A stretch of DNA of 64,000 nt, from the NCBI GenBank assembly GCA_965237505.1, contig CBDEFR010000003.1, positions 1 to 64,000 on the forward strand. Direction: 5' to 3'. The number at the start of each line of letters is the position of its first letter. The first letter of the stretch is position 1. The DNA is from NVTR01 sp965237505 (lineage in GTDB: Bacteria; Pseudomonadota; Alphaproteobacteria; Rhodobacterales; Rhodobacteraceae). Made by a program: the position numbers and the translations under genes. The notes under the pieces are model-generated. The model was given only the letters and a program-made list of their open reading frames with translations, did not search any database and was not told the DNA's origin. This document shows, piece by piece, positions 9,931 to 18,943 of the stretch.

Positions 9931-10947
9931 CTACATTCTGGCGTTGTTGAACTCGTCAAGAATGGCAGAACCACGTTCGCCGGCTTCTTCCAGCCAGGCG
10001 TCGCGCACAGATGCAGCGGCTTCCTCCAAGAGCTTAAAGACCTCCGTCGGGACCTCGTCATCGGTTGTAATGGTCATCCCGTTTTCAATCAAGATCGGAT
10101 AGGGGCTGGTCCGGCTTGCCTCCATTATCCCCCAATTGTATTCGTCGCAAACCGCAACCGTGTCCAGAAGTGCCGATTGGGCCTCGGGCGCCAGCCCGTC
10201 AAACGCATCCTTGTTCACATGCGCAACGAACAAGGCCATGGCGTAATTGACTTCGGTGAAGTCGCTGACATATTCCCAAACGGAAATCTGCTTTCCGCCA
10301 TCAGCCGAGGTCAGCACCGCATCGACACCGCCGGTTGACAATAGGGGTACCAGGTCTGACCAAGCGATTTGCAGCGGCGCTGCGCCTGCGGCCTTGAGCG
10401 TATCTGTGCCATTCTTGTCATAGGTCCGTATGCGTAGACCCGTCACCGCAGCAACGGAATTGATTGGTGTCTTAGCGTGGATGCCGCTCGGCGCATTGGG
10501 CAGAGCCCAAAGCAGAATCTGGTTATTGGCTTCGAACACCTTTGCGTACTCAGGGCGCGCGATCTGCCACAATTGATAGGCCTGTTCGGGCGAGCTGGCG
10601 ACAAACGGCAGGGAACTGAGGTTGAACAGCGGGTCTACACCGCTAAGCTGGGTCAAAAGCGTGACGGCAGATTGAACCGCGCCGTCGCCAACCGCCTCGA
10701 AATGATCCGCAGACTTGAAGCCAAGGGCTCCGCCGCCCTGGTATGTGATATCTATTGCGTCGCCGGCGATCTTTTCGACCTCGGCAATGCAATATTGAGC
10801 CGCCATATAGGTCAGACCAGATGGGTTGCCGCCATATTCGTCCGAAAAGTCCCATTTGATAGGATCGGCAAGTGCGGTGCCCGCAGCTGCGGCGATCGCA
10901 AGTGTGCTCGCAGCAGCAATGATTGAGCTGTGCAGTTTCAATTTCAT
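9931..10947 (-). CDS. dctP: TRAP transporter periplasmic solute-binding protein DctP
   Basis: A 338-residue binding protein that captures the substrate in the periplasm for DctQM. The N-terminus is a classical signal peptide with cleavage expected after AGTALA (residue about 27). The mature part shows the DctP-family pattern, including LSSLPFVASSPEQAYQLW and GLRIRTYDKNGTDTLKAAGA followed by the usual LSTGGVDAVLTS. ATG 10947 has GGGGAGAA eight bases upstream. It is the first gene of the leftward operon and faces the SDR/hyu operon. Substrate cannot be read from sequence; the neighbouring amidohydrolase genes suggest a cyclic amide or N-substituted amino acid. Confidence 0.92.
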   Translation of the reverse strand: MKLKLHSSIIAAASTLAIAAAAGTALADPIKWDFSDEYGGNPSGLTYMAAQYCIAEVEKIAGDAIDITYQGGGALGFKSADHFEAVGDGAVQSAVTLLTQLSGVDPLFNLSSLPFVASSPEQAYQLWQIARPEYAKVFEANNQILLWALPNAPSGIHAKTPINSVAAVTGLRIRTYDKNGTDTLKAAGAAPLQIAWSDLVPLLSTGGVDAVLTSADGGKQISVWEYVSDFTEVNYAMALFVAHVNKDAFDGLAPEAQSALLDTVAVCDEYNWGIMEASRTSPYPILIENGMTITTDDEVPTEVFKLLEEAAASVRDAWLEEAGERGSAILDEFNNARM

Positions 10948-11063
10948 CGTCGAATTCTCCCCAAGTCAGCATTGAAATCAGGGCAGCTTCAGTCTCCGCC
11001 CATTGATGGATAGGATGAGCAATTGGCTGGTACCATAACCAAGCCAGCACCTCCCTGCTTGCA

Positions 11064-11092
11064 TTCATGCATGAGCGGTCACACTCTGTCAA
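11064..11092 (-). promoter_or_regulatory. Candidate sigma-70 promoter for dctPQM
   Basis: Read on the minus strand, TTGACA (11087-11092) is separated by 17 bp from CATGAA (11064-11069). The -35 is perfect; the -10 is weak (3 of 6). It would give a leader of about 110 bases before dctP. The weak -10 suggests a need for an activator or a low basal level. Confidence 0.5.
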
Positions 11093-11171
11093 TAAAATGA
11101 ACTTTTTCTATAGCTTTCTGGTAATATTGCCCGCTTTATGAGCGTTAAGCTCCAAATCACACTCAAATTTC

Positions 11172-11200
11172 TTGTGGCTGACGTGCTTCTACCATATAAG
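11172..11200 (+). promoter_or_regulatory. Candidate promoter for the SDR-FAD-hyuAB operon
   Basis: TTGTGG (11172-11177), a 17-bp spacer and TATAAG (11195-11200, 5 of 6 matches) precede the tandem repeats. Transcription would start near 11207, so the repeats would lie at the very beginning of the message or at the promoter-proximal operator position. Confidence 0.45.
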
Positions 11201-11210
11201 TGCATAAACG

Positions 11211-11297
11211 TGCGCATTTGTGTCCAGGCTCGATTCGGGTGCGCATTTGTGTCCAGGCTCGATTCGGGTTCGCATTTGTGTCCAGGCTCGATTCGGG
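11211..11297 (+). repeat. Three 29-bp tandem direct repeats in the divergent promoter region
   Basis: The unit begins TGCGCATTTGTGTCCAGGCT and ends CGATTCGGG. Copies lie at 11211-11239, 11240-11268 and 11269-11297. The first two are identical; the third differs by TT for TG at its start. A fourth, degenerate partial copy (tgcgaatttgcgg) runs from 11298 to about 11310, ending 13 bp before the SDR start. A period of 29 bp is close to three helical turns, so a protein bound to each unit would sit on nearly the same face. There are no spacers, so this is not a CRISPR array. Confidence 0.92.
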
Positions 11298-11323
11298 TGC
11301 GAATTTGCGGAAAGGCATTCTCA

Positions 11324-12040
11324 ATGAGTGATTGCGCGAGTGACGGTCCAGTCGTCTTAATATCGGGGGCGAACCGCGGGATTGGTGCCGAAATTACGCG
11401 CGAGCTGATCCGTCATGGATATAGGGTCAGCCTTGGGTCACGGCAGGTTGGAAATCTAATCGAGGCTCATGGCCCGGAAGTTGACGACCGTCTCTATGCG
11501 GAATTTGATGCCTTCATACCCGCGACTGCGGAACAATGGGTTGCCAAGACGGTCAAGAAATTTGGCCGGATCGATGCGCTGGTCAACAATGCGGGCTCAG
11601 GTGAAAGGGTCGACCTCTACGATGACAATGAAGAGGCGCTGGACCGGCTTTGGGCGGTCAATGTCAAAGCACCGCTGCGTCTGACGCGGCTGTGTCTTCC
11701 GCATCTGGAAAAGACCGGGCATGGCCGTATCGTCAATATCGTTTCGATGTCGGGCAAGCGGGTCAGAAATTCCTTTGTCGGCTACAATATGACCAAGTTT
11801 GCGGTCATGGGCCTGACTCATACCACGCGCCACGTAACCTGGGACAAAGGCGTGCGCGCGACGGCCATCTGCCCCAGTTTCGTTCGCACTGAAATGAGCG
11901 CCTATACCGGAAAAGTGAAGCCTGAGGATATGATCCAGCCCGAGACGATGGCCAATCTGGTGCGCAGCACAATCGAAATGCCGAATAATGTTGCCGTCGC
12001 CGAGATTTTGGTGAATTGCCGTTTGGAAGACATGGTGTGA
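11324..12040 (+). CDS. Short-chain dehydrogenase/reductase (SDR)
   Basis: A 238-residue NAD(P)-dependent oxidoreductase of the classical SDR fold. The cofactor motif is unusual in opening: SGANRGIGAEITREL (residues about 12-26) fits TGxxxGIG with S for T. LVNNAGSG (NNAG) and the catalytic S...YxxxK (SMSGKRVRNSFVGYNMTKFA) are all present. ATG 11324 is preferred over the longer in-frame reading from 11138, because that extension would translate the tandem repeats; GGAAAGG lies upstream. It is the first gene of the rightward operon and overlaps the next gene by 4 bp. Its substrate is unknown; probably a product of the FAD oxidase or the hydrolase. Confidence 0.9.
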   Translation: MSDCASDGPVVLISGANRGIGAEITRELIRHGYRVSLGSRQVGNLIEAHGPEVDDRLYAEFDAFIPATAEQWVAKTVKKFGRIDALVNNAGSGERVDLYDDNEEALDRLWAVNVKAPLRLTRLCLPHLEKTGHGRIVNIVSMSGKRVRNSFVGYNMTKFAVMGLTHTTRHVTWDKGVRATAICPSFVRTEMSAYTGKVKPEDMIQPETMANLVRSTIEMPNNVAVAEILVNCRLEDMV

Positions 12041-13413
12041 AGACGCCGACCGCCGACACAAACGCCGCTCAGGTCTCTTTGGCCTCCATCGATACCGATG
12101 TGGCCAAACCGGACGTCGTGGATGTCGTTGTTGTCGGCGGCGGAATTGCGGGAGTTTGCACCGCGTTTTTTCTCGCCCAGAAAGGGCATTCGGTCTGCGT
12201 TTGCGAAAAGGGTCACATTGCGGGCGAGCAATCGTCGCGTAATTGGGGCTGGACCCGGCAGATGGGTCGTGAACCTGTGGAAATGCCGTTATCGATTGAA
12301 AGCCTGAAGTTGTGGCGCGGCTTTAAGTCCGAGTACAGAATAGAAACCGGCTATCGCGAAACCGGTATCACCTACTTGGCGCGTACTGATAAAGAGAAGG
12401 AAGAGGCGGAAATCTGGGCGGAAACGGGCAAATCGTTTCAGCTGCCGCAGCAAATTCTGACTGACAAGCAGATCGAGAGCTTCCTTCCCGGGATTGCGTC
12501 TGGGTTTTGCTATGCATTGCATACAAAAACCGACGGTCGAGCAGAACCGGGCGTTGCCGTCCCGGCGATCGCGCGCGCAGCTCGGCGCCTTGGAGTCACA
12601 ATTCTTACCAATTGCGCCGTACGGGGCCTCGAGACCGCTGGCGGGCGGATATCGGCTGCCATAACCGAGAGAGGGCCAATCAGGTGCACGTCCATCGTGG
12701 TGGCCGGGGGCGCATGGTCGCGCCTTTTTCTGGGCAATATCGGCGTCGATTTTCCGCAACTCAAAATCCTCGGCACAGCGGCGCGAGTCGATAATATTGC
12801 CGGCGTGCCAGATATGCCGGTTGGTGGTGTTGATTTCGCCTTTCGAAGACGCCTGGACGGCGGATTAACTATAGCGCAACGCAATATAAATATCGCACCG
12901 ATCGTTCCCGACAGCTTCCGGCTGTTGCCGGAATTTCTACCGACGATTATTAAGTCATGGCAGGAATTGCGGCTTCGGGTAGGGCGCCAATTCCTTACGG
13001 AATTCGCGATGCCCCGGCGCTGGTCGCTGGATGAGCATAGTCCATTCGAACGAATCCGTGTGCTCGATCCCGCCCCGCATCAGCCGTTCAATCAAAAAGC
13101 GTTGAAAACTTTGCGCCGAGCGTTTCCAGCGTTTTCCGCTGCACGCATCACTCATAATTGGGCCGGACTGATTGATGCCACGCCCGATGGCATCCCGGTG
13201 ATCGACGAAATCGAAGGATGGCGTGGCCTGTACTTGGCGTCCGGGTTCTCTGGGCATGGGTTTGGCATTGGTCCGGGGGCGGGCAAACTAATGGCCCAGA
13301 TTGTAGCTGGCGAAACGCCGGTCGTTGATCCCGTGCCATTCCGCCTGAGCCGATTTGGAACTAACAAATCCGCAGAACGGTTCACTGCAACGCGAGTAGC
13401 AGGAAAGGTCTGA
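12037..13413 (+). CDS. FAD-dependent D-amino-acid-dehydrogenase-like oxidoreductase
   Basis: A 458-residue flavoprotein of the DAO/DadA family, which oxidises amines or N-substituted amino acids. The dinucleotide motif VVVVGGGIAGVCTAFFLA opens the protein and is followed by EQSSRNWGWTRQMGR, a signature I associate with TRAP-linked DadA-like enzymes in marine alphaproteobacteria. The C-terminus has the FAD-contact stretch GLYLASGFSGHGFGIGPGAG. The start is taken as GTG 12037, giving a GTGA overlap with the SDR stop, with GGAAGA upstream; TTG 12016 is an alternative. hyuA follows after 5 bp. Sarcosine-like substrates are possible but not shown. Confidence 0.88.
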   Translation: MKTPTADTNAAQVSLASIDTDVAKPDVVDVVVVGGGIAGVCTAFFLAQKGHSVCVCEKGHIAGEQSSRNWGWTRQMGREPVEMPLSIESLKLWRGFKSEYRIETGYRETGITYLARTDKEKEEAEIWAETGKSFQLPQQILTDKQIESFLPGIASGFCYALHTKTDGRAEPGVAVPAIARAARRLGVTILTNCAVRGLETAGGRISAAITERGPIRCTSIVVAGGAWSRLFLGNIGVDFPQLKILGTAARVDNIAGVPDMPVGGVDFAFRRRLDGGLTIAQRNINIAPIVPDSFRLLPEFLPTIIKSWQELRLRVGRQFLTEFAMPRRWSLDEHSPFERIRVLDPAPHQPFNQKALKTLRRAFPAFSAARITHNWAGLIDATPDGIPVIDEIEGWRGLYLASGFSGHGFGIGPGAGKLMAQIVAGETPVVDPVPFRLSRFGTNKSAERFTATRVAGKV

Positions 13414-13418
13414 ATCCA

Positions 13419-15473
13419 ATGGCATGGCGGCTAGGAGTCGATTCAGGGGGAACATTCACCGATGTCTGTCTGTTCAACGACGAGACCGGTCAGCTTGAAA
13501 TATGGAAAACTCCCTCAACGCCCGACGATCCGTCCCGAGGCATCGCAGACGTAGTTTCCGCCGGTCTGAATCGAGTAGGGGGGAAAATCGCCTATCTGTC
13601 ATTTTTCGGCCACGGCACCACAGTTGCCACCAATGCGCTGATCGAATTGCACGGCGCCAAGACTGGGCTAATAACCACCTATGGATTTCGTGATCTGCTT
13701 GAGATCGGCCGGCAAAGGCGTCCGAACCTTTACGACATGATGGCATACAAGCCCCCAATACTGGCGTCCAGAGAAAATCGTATCGAGGTACCAGAACGGA
13801 TCCGAGCCGATGGCAGCGTTGACACGCCGCTTGATCTTCAAGCCGTGGGCGAGGCCGCGCGAGCGCTACAAGCGGCCGGCGTTCAGTCAGTCGCGATCTG
13901 TTTCCTTTACGGGTTTCTCAACCCAGAACACGAAAAAGCGGCCCTTGCGGTCGTTGCCGAGAATATGCGCGATGTGTTCATTTCTGTCTCAAGCGCGGTG
14001 GCCCCCGAATATCGAGAGTTTGAGCGGCTGTCGACAACCGTGGTCAACGCCTATCTTGGACCAATTATGCAAAGCTATATCTCGGGCCTCGACGACCGGT
14101 TGACCCAGGCGGGAATGGATATCGCTCCACATCTGACGCAATCGAACGGCGGGGTGATCGGACTTGAGGCGGCGTCGTTGCTTCCGGTCCGAACTCTGCT
14201 TTCAGGCCCGTCCACGGGCGTTGTCGCCGCGCAGGTAATTGCAGAAGGGGCCGGGTTCGACAATCTGATCACCTTCGACGTCGGCGGAACGTCTTCGGAC
14301 GTGGCCTTGCTGGAGCGCCGAACCTGCAAGAAAACCGGTGAGGCCAAGGTTCACGGCTATCCCATCAAGGCGCCCATGCTTGATATCCACACGGTCGGTG
14401 CGGGCGGAGGTTCGATTGCGCGCATCGATAGCGGTGGATTGCTGATAGTCGGCCCGGAAAGCGCAGGAGCCGATCCGGGTCCGGTCTGCTATGGTCTGGG
14501 TGGCACCGAACCCACGGTCACAGATGCAAATATTGTCCTTAAGACGTTGAACCCGGTCGAGATCCTCGGCGGCCGGATGAAGGTCGAGTACGATCTAGCG
14601 CATGAAGCCATTAGCGATTTGGCCGACAAGCTAGGCCTTGGGGTCCTCGAAACCGCGCAGGGTATCATTGCGGTTGCAACGGCAAACATGGTGAAGGCGA
14701 TCCGGTTGATCTCGGTTCGGCGTGGCCACGACCCGCGCGACTACGCGCTGATGGCTTTTGGCGGTGGTGGTCCGTTGCATGCTGCAAGGTTGGCGCGGGA
14801 ATTGGGTATGTCGAATATTATTGTGCCGCCAACCCCGGGAACGCTTTGCGCGCTGGGCCTACTCTTAACGGATCTCAAGGCTGACTTCGCAAAAGGTTAC
14901 CTGGTTGACCTGACCAAACTCGATCTCGGGCGCTTGATAGCAGCATTTGCGGAGCTGGATGAGCAAGGCGAAGCATGGTTCGGGCGCGAAGGCGTCGTGC
15001 GGGACAGACGTGCCATCGTGCGCACGGCCGATCTGCGTTATGTCGGCCAGAATTACGAGTTGCAAGTCTCGCTCCCCGTCGGGCAGTTGACTTCCGACAG
15101 CCTCGTTCAGTTGCGCAATGGCTTCGAGGCTGAACATCAACAGCGGTTTGGCTTTATCGTTCCTGATGAGCCGATCGAACTGGTGACATTGAGAGTCGAG
15201 GCGATTGGTGTGGTTGAAAAAGCGGAACTCCGCGCCGAGGAACCGCCAGACCACCTGATGCCTGTGGTGTCGATCGGTTCACGAATGGTCTTCTTGCCGG
15301 AAGCTGGCGGGGCCGTCGAAACTCCCATCTACACGAGGTCGGACTTAGTGTTCGGCCACACACTTACCGGTCCGGCCATCGTCGAGCAGATGGACACCAC
15401 CACCTTGATGTTGCCCGGCATGACCGCACGCGTAGACGCCTATCTCAATCTCATACTGGAAACGAAGTCATGA
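13419..15473 (+). CDS. hyuA: Hydantoinase/oxoprolinase family protein, HyuA subunit
   Basis: The A subunit of an ATP-dependent cyclic-amide hydrolase (N-methylhydantoinase, 5-oxoprolinase and caprolactamase belong here). The 684 residues have the expected ASKHA-type ATP-binding blocks: LGVDSGGTFTDVCLF at the N-terminus, FGHGTTVATNALIE at about residue 63, ITFDVGGTSSDVALLE at about 285 and GAGGGSIARIDSGG at about 328. The C-terminal domain ends AIVEQMDTTTLMLPG. GGAAAGG precedes ATG 13419. It overlaps hyuB by 4 bp (ATGA), so the two subunits are probably made in equal amounts. Which ring is opened cannot be told from the sequence. Confidence 0.93.
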   Translation: MAWRLGVDSGGTFTDVCLFNDETGQLEIWKTPSTPDDPSRGIADVVSAGLNRVGGKIAYLSFFGHGTTVATNALIELHGAKTGLITTYGFRDLLEIGRQRRPNLYDMMAYKPPILASRENRIEVPERIRADGSVDTPLDLQAVGEAARALQAAGVQSVAICFLYGFLNPEHEKAALAVVAENMRDVFISVSSAVAPEYREFERLSTTVVNAYLGPIMQSYISGLDDRLTQAGMDIAPHLTQSNGGVIGLEAASLLPVRTLLSGPSTGVVAAQVIAEGAGFDNLITFDVGGTSSDVALLERRTCKKTGEAKVHGYPIKAPMLDIHTVGAGGGSIARIDSGGLLIVGPESAGADPGPVCYGLGGTEPTVTDANIVLKTLNPVEILGGRMKVEYDLAHEAISDLADKLGLGVLETAQGIIAVATANMVKAIRLISVRRGHDPRDYALMAFGGGGPLHAARLARELGMSNIIVPPTPGTLCALGLLLTDLKADFAKGYLVDLTKLDLGRLIAAFAELDEQGEAWFGREGVVRDRRAIVRTADLRYVGQNYELQVSLPVGQLTSDSLVQLRNGFEAEHQQRFGFIVPDEPIELVTLRVEAIGVVEKAELRAEEPPDHLMPVVSIGSRMVFLPEAGGAVETPIYTRSDLVFGHTLTGPAIVEQMDTTTLMLPGMTARVDAYLNLILETKS

Positions 15474-17092
15474 GCGATCTTGATCCGTTCACTGTGGAAG
15501 TCATTGGCAGCGCCCTAGACTCCATCGTCGAGGAAATGGGTGAGACTTTAGTGCGGTCCAGTTATTCGACCAACATCAAAGAGCGGCGAGACTGCTCTAC
15601 TGCGCTCTTCGACCGCAAAGGCAACACGCTGTGCCAAGCTGAGCACATCCCTATGCATCTAGGCAGTTTTTTGGGCGTGATTCCACATATCGCCAAACGT
15701 TGTCCGACCCAAGACATCCATCCCGGCGACGTGTTCATCGCAAATGACGCCTATGAGGGCGGTGCGACGCATCTACCCGACATCGTACTGGCAGAACCAA
15801 TTTTTGTTAAGGACCGGCTCATAGCCTGGGCAGTGAATACAGCGCACCACGCTGACTTTGCAGATCTCGGGCATCAACATATCTATCAGGAAGGCATTCG
15901 CATCCCGCCGGTCAAACTCTATCGCCAGGGCGAATTGCAGACTGACCTGCAGGAAGTGTTTTTGCTGAATTGCCAGGTTCCCACCGAACGCCTGTCGGAC
16001 TTGCGCGCCCAAATGTCGGCCAATCGACTGGGCGTCCGGCGCATGCAGGACCTATGCGAAAAATATGGTGCGGACATCGTTATGGCTGCTGGTGATGCGC
16101 TTCAGGACTATGCCGAGCGCAAAATGCGCATCGCCATCGCGGCAATCGAGGACGGAACTTATGTGTTCGCAGACATTTTCGACAGCAACCAGTTTCCGGA
16201 AAGCATGGAGTTCAAGGTCGCAATCACCGTCATGGGAGACGAAATGTCCTTGGATTTTGAAGCTCCTCCACAAGTGCGCGCAGGCCTGAACCTCGTCTAT
16301 ACGTCGCTGCTGGCGTCCTGTTATTATGCCGTAAAATCTGCCCTTGATCCCAGCATTCTGCCCAATTCCGGGTTGGCGCGACCTTTGCACGTCAGCGCGC
16401 CCGAGGGATCGATCCTGAACTGCAGGCACCCTGCCGCCGTCGAAGGTCGGATCGCTGCAAGCCAGCGGGTGGCGGACGTTGTTTTGGGTGCTCTTGCTCA
16501 GGCGATGCCTGGCAAGATCGCCGCGGCCGGCAATGGCTGCTGCACCGGTGCAATATTCAGCGGCACGCGGCCCGATGGATCGATTTGGGTGTATCTCGAG
16601 ACAATCGGCGGCGGCGGTGGCGGGCGCCCCAGTGCGGACGGAATGTCAGGCATTCAGGTGCACTTGACCAATACGTCAAACCTTCCAGTTGAAGCGTTAG
16701 AGACGGAATACCCGATTTCGCTTTTGCGCTATGAGCTGGTCGACGACTCCGCCGGCGCTGGCCAGTTTCGCGGCGGTATGGGTATTCGCCGTGTCTACCG
16801 CGTTGAAGTTGAGTGCCGCCTGACTGTCGAGGCTTCGCGTGTGGCATCGTGCCCTTGGGGGCTGGCTGGCGGCACAGACGCAGACCATACACACCTCGAT
16901 TTCGGGGACGGGCGCAGCGAGTTTTTCGGCACAATTGATTTAGTGCGCGGCCAGGTCATTGATATTGTTACCCCCGGCGGTGGTGGCTTTGGCCCGCCCG
17001 AAAAACGCGCTGTTGCGAGCGTTCAAAGAGATGTCGCGGAGAACCGCATCACCGCTGACTTTGCACGCAAGGTCTATCCCCAATTTCACTGA
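15470..17092 (+). CDS. hyuB: Hydantoinase/oxoprolinase family protein, HyuB subunit
   Basis: The B subunit partner of the preceding HyuA. At 540 residues it has normal length. Typical blocks are FTVEVIGSALDSIVEEMGET near the start, GDVFIANDAYEGGATHLPD at about residue 86, AHHADFADLGH at about 123 and a glycine-rich region (ETIGGGGGGRPSADGMSG at about 376). The C-terminal end GGGGFGPPEKR is also characteristic. The intact frame, translational coupling to HyuA and presence of both subunits suggest a working enzyme. The operon ends here; the next genes are on the other strand. Confidence 0.93.
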   Translation: MSDLDPFTVEVIGSALDSIVEEMGETLVRSSYSTNIKERRDCSTALFDRKGNTLCQAEHIPMHLGSFLGVIPHIAKRCPTQDIHPGDVFIANDAYEGGATHLPDIVLAEPIFVKDRLIAWAVNTAHHADFADLGHQHIYQEGIRIPPVKLYRQGELQTDLQEVFLLNCQVPTERLSDLRAQMSANRLGVRRMQDLCEKYGADIVMAAGDALQDYAERKMRIAIAAIEDGTYVFADIFDSNQFPESMEFKVAITVMGDEMSLDFEAPPQVRAGLNLVYTSLLASCYYAVKSALDPSILPNSGLARPLHVSAPEGSILNCRHPAAVEGRIAASQRVADVVLGALAQAMPGKIAAAGNGCCTGAIFSGTRPDGSIWVYLETIGGGGGGRPSADGMSGIQVHLTNTSNLPVEALETEYPISLLRYELVDDSAGAGQFRGGMGIRRVYRVEVECRLTVEASRVASCPWGLAGGTDADHTHLDFGDGRSEFFGTIDLVRGQVIDIVTPGGGGFGPPEKRAVASVQRDVAENRITADFARKVYPQFH

Positions 17093-17316
17093 GCACATGA
17101 GCCAACCCAGGAAAATCTCGGCATATTCCGATCGACTCCATCCCCAAATCATCCGAAGCAGCCGGGCCAACTTCAGGATGGCGTCGTCATTGGCTGTCGT
17201 GGCAGAAGGTTTGGCGATTGGCGGCGCGCCAAGATAGATAGCGGTGCTCTGCGTCACCTGTTCAATTGAAACGTCCATCCCAACGAAAAACTGTTCGAAA
17301 CCTGCGACGATCAACA

Positions 17317-17838
17317 TCAGCTCAAATCAATCCTTGCAAAACCGGGGCCGTCCACACATGACAGCACCGACGATGTCATTTTCCCTGCACAAAAGAACAG
17401 CCGCTCATAGCCGTCTGGAGCAATCGCATCGGTCTCAGACTTGGCGAAACCACGTGCGAGGAGGAATGTCATGCTGGGCTGAAAGCCCCGGGCTGCAACC
17501 GGGCGCGGCCTCTGTGCGCAATAGAACAGCCCGATAAGCCCGGTCACCAATGCGGCGATGGTCGACGAGATGAATGGCGTAAGAAACGACGCCAGAATGA
17601 CGCCGACCAGACCGGCGGGAATCAGAAGCAACACATTCTTGGCAGAATACTCTCGCCGATAGAGCCACACACCGACCACATCGCTGACGATGAAGATCGG
17701 CAGCAGCAATCCCGCTGCTACCAATGGGTCCATCCAGACCGAAAGTATCGGCACTGCGAGTGCGCCTGCCGAGGCCTGGCCGCCCTTTGATACGCCGATG
17801 ATCAGTGACGCCAGCAGAAGTAGTCCAATTTGTTCCAT
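17317..17838 (-). pseudogene. Truncated TauE/SafE (TSUP) permease
   Basis: The first 110 residues follow the sulfite/sulfoacetate exporter family: SLIIGVSKGGQASAGALAVP, LLLPIFIVSDVVGVWLYRREY, IPAGLVGVILASFL and AALVTGLIGLFY. A full member has about 250 residues with seven or eight membrane segments; here the sequence changes character after YCAQRPRPVA and ends after 63 further residues without membrane segments. The C-terminal half is missing. The start at 17838 is 36 bp downstream of the LacI-type gene stop. The region from 17093 to 17316, between this gene and hyuB, holds no gene I can support. Confidence 0.75.
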
Positions 17839-17874
17839 GATCCAGCAGTCATTTCACGCGCCGCGCATTGGGCT

Positions 17875-18692
17875 TCAATCTTCGGAATTCACCAAAAACT
17901 CGCATTGGAAGGCCAATTCTTGTGGGCCCTCCGCATGGCCCTCGACCAAATCGATCAGATGCGATGTAGCGGTGCGCACCATTTTTTGGAATGGCACCTG
18001 GACAGTCGGAAACTTGTAAGATTGCAGTTTTGACAAAAGCGTCCCGCCGAAACCTACTACCAGCGGCTTCTGGTCGATTCCCGACAGCGAGATCGCGTCT
18101 CGGGCAGCGATTGCCAGCAGATCTCTGGTGCAGAAGAACCCATCTGGGATCATCGGTAACGCCAATAGTTCGTTTACGGCATTGATCCCATTCTCATAAT
18201 CATTTGTTCCCGCCAACCGCAGTATCGGTTGAAACCCGTAGAGTTCTTCGATCCGGCGTACGAAACCGGTCTGCCGTTCCTTAACCACGGTAGCCTCAGC
18301 CCAGCCGCCGATAAACGCAGGGCGGCGGCAGCCGCTTTCGAACAGATAATCCGCAACCAATGCACGCCCGCGGTGTTATCGCAGTAGATCGCGCTGTATT
18401 CGCTGCGTCGGGTGCGGCGGCCGACAATCACCACCGGTTTATCCAGTTCCGCGCCCCTCTGGACCAGGGTTTCGGGTAAGTGAGAGGCCGAGACCAGCAA
18501 CCCGTCCACCTGATACTGCAGGGCTGAGTCCACGGATTCGACCTGTTGGCCCTCCTGATCGATATTCAGCAGCAGCGCATGAAAACCGCGTTTCTGAGCC
18601 TCGGAACTGACAAAGCGGAAAAGCTCAAGATGTTCGGGGTCGTCAAAGTTGTTGATCAAAAGCCCGATCAGGTTCGAGCGCCGCCCGGCCAC
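17875..18692 (-). pseudogene. LacI-family regulator lacking its DNA-binding domain and frameshifted
   Basis: The effector-binding domain of a LacI/GalR regulator is clear: NLIGLLINNFDDPEHLELFR, VDGLLVSASHLPE, then DYLFESGCRRPAFIGG, VVKERQTGFVRRIEELYG, DGFFCTRDLLAIAARDA and GFGGTLLSKL. Two lesions exist. The N-terminal helix-turn-helix of about 50 residues is missing; the homology starts abruptly at AGRRSNLIG at 18692, next to IS debris. Near 18360 one base is missing, shifting the frame between YCDNTAGV and VADYLFE. It cannot act as a repressor. It lies directly upstream of the truncated permease on the same strand. Confidence 0.85.
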
Positions 18693-18824
18693 CCACCCGT
18701 GACACTTATCTCTGTTTGCCAGGCGTCCTCGTAAGTCGCGGAATTCGCCGGGCTATCAGGGCGAAATCCATATATTCGGCGAATGAAACCGGAGATATCT
18801 CTGTAGCTCCGGGGGCTTTATCCG

Positions 18825-18943
18825 CTGCTCCTGCGTCATGGCACGCCGGAGTACATCCGCTCCGACAATGGACCAGAGTTCGTGGCTACGGCGATGCAGG
18901 ACTGGTTGGTTCGTATCGGCGTCAGACCTATCAGAATCTACGC
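18825..18943 (+). pseudogene. IS3-type transposase (OrfB) fragment
   Basis: The frame reads LLLRHGTPEYIRSDNGPEFV, then ATAMQDWLVRIGVRP, the middle of a retroviral-type integrase domain with the second catalytic aspartate in SDNGPEF. It ends at 18943, where the IS256-family inverted repeat begins. No matching continuation was found on the far side at 20368, so the remainder is lost. Between 18693 and 18824 I see no recognisable gene. Confidence 0.75.

Noticed and set aside
11211..11310. CRISPR-like repeat array
   Set aside because: The units are contiguous with no spacers and there are only three.
16940..17317. Minus-strand frame starting MLIVAGFEQFFVGMDV directly after the truncated permease
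   Set aside because: Half of it is antisense to hyuB and no family could be recognised; the TGATG overlap with the upstream frame is probably chance.
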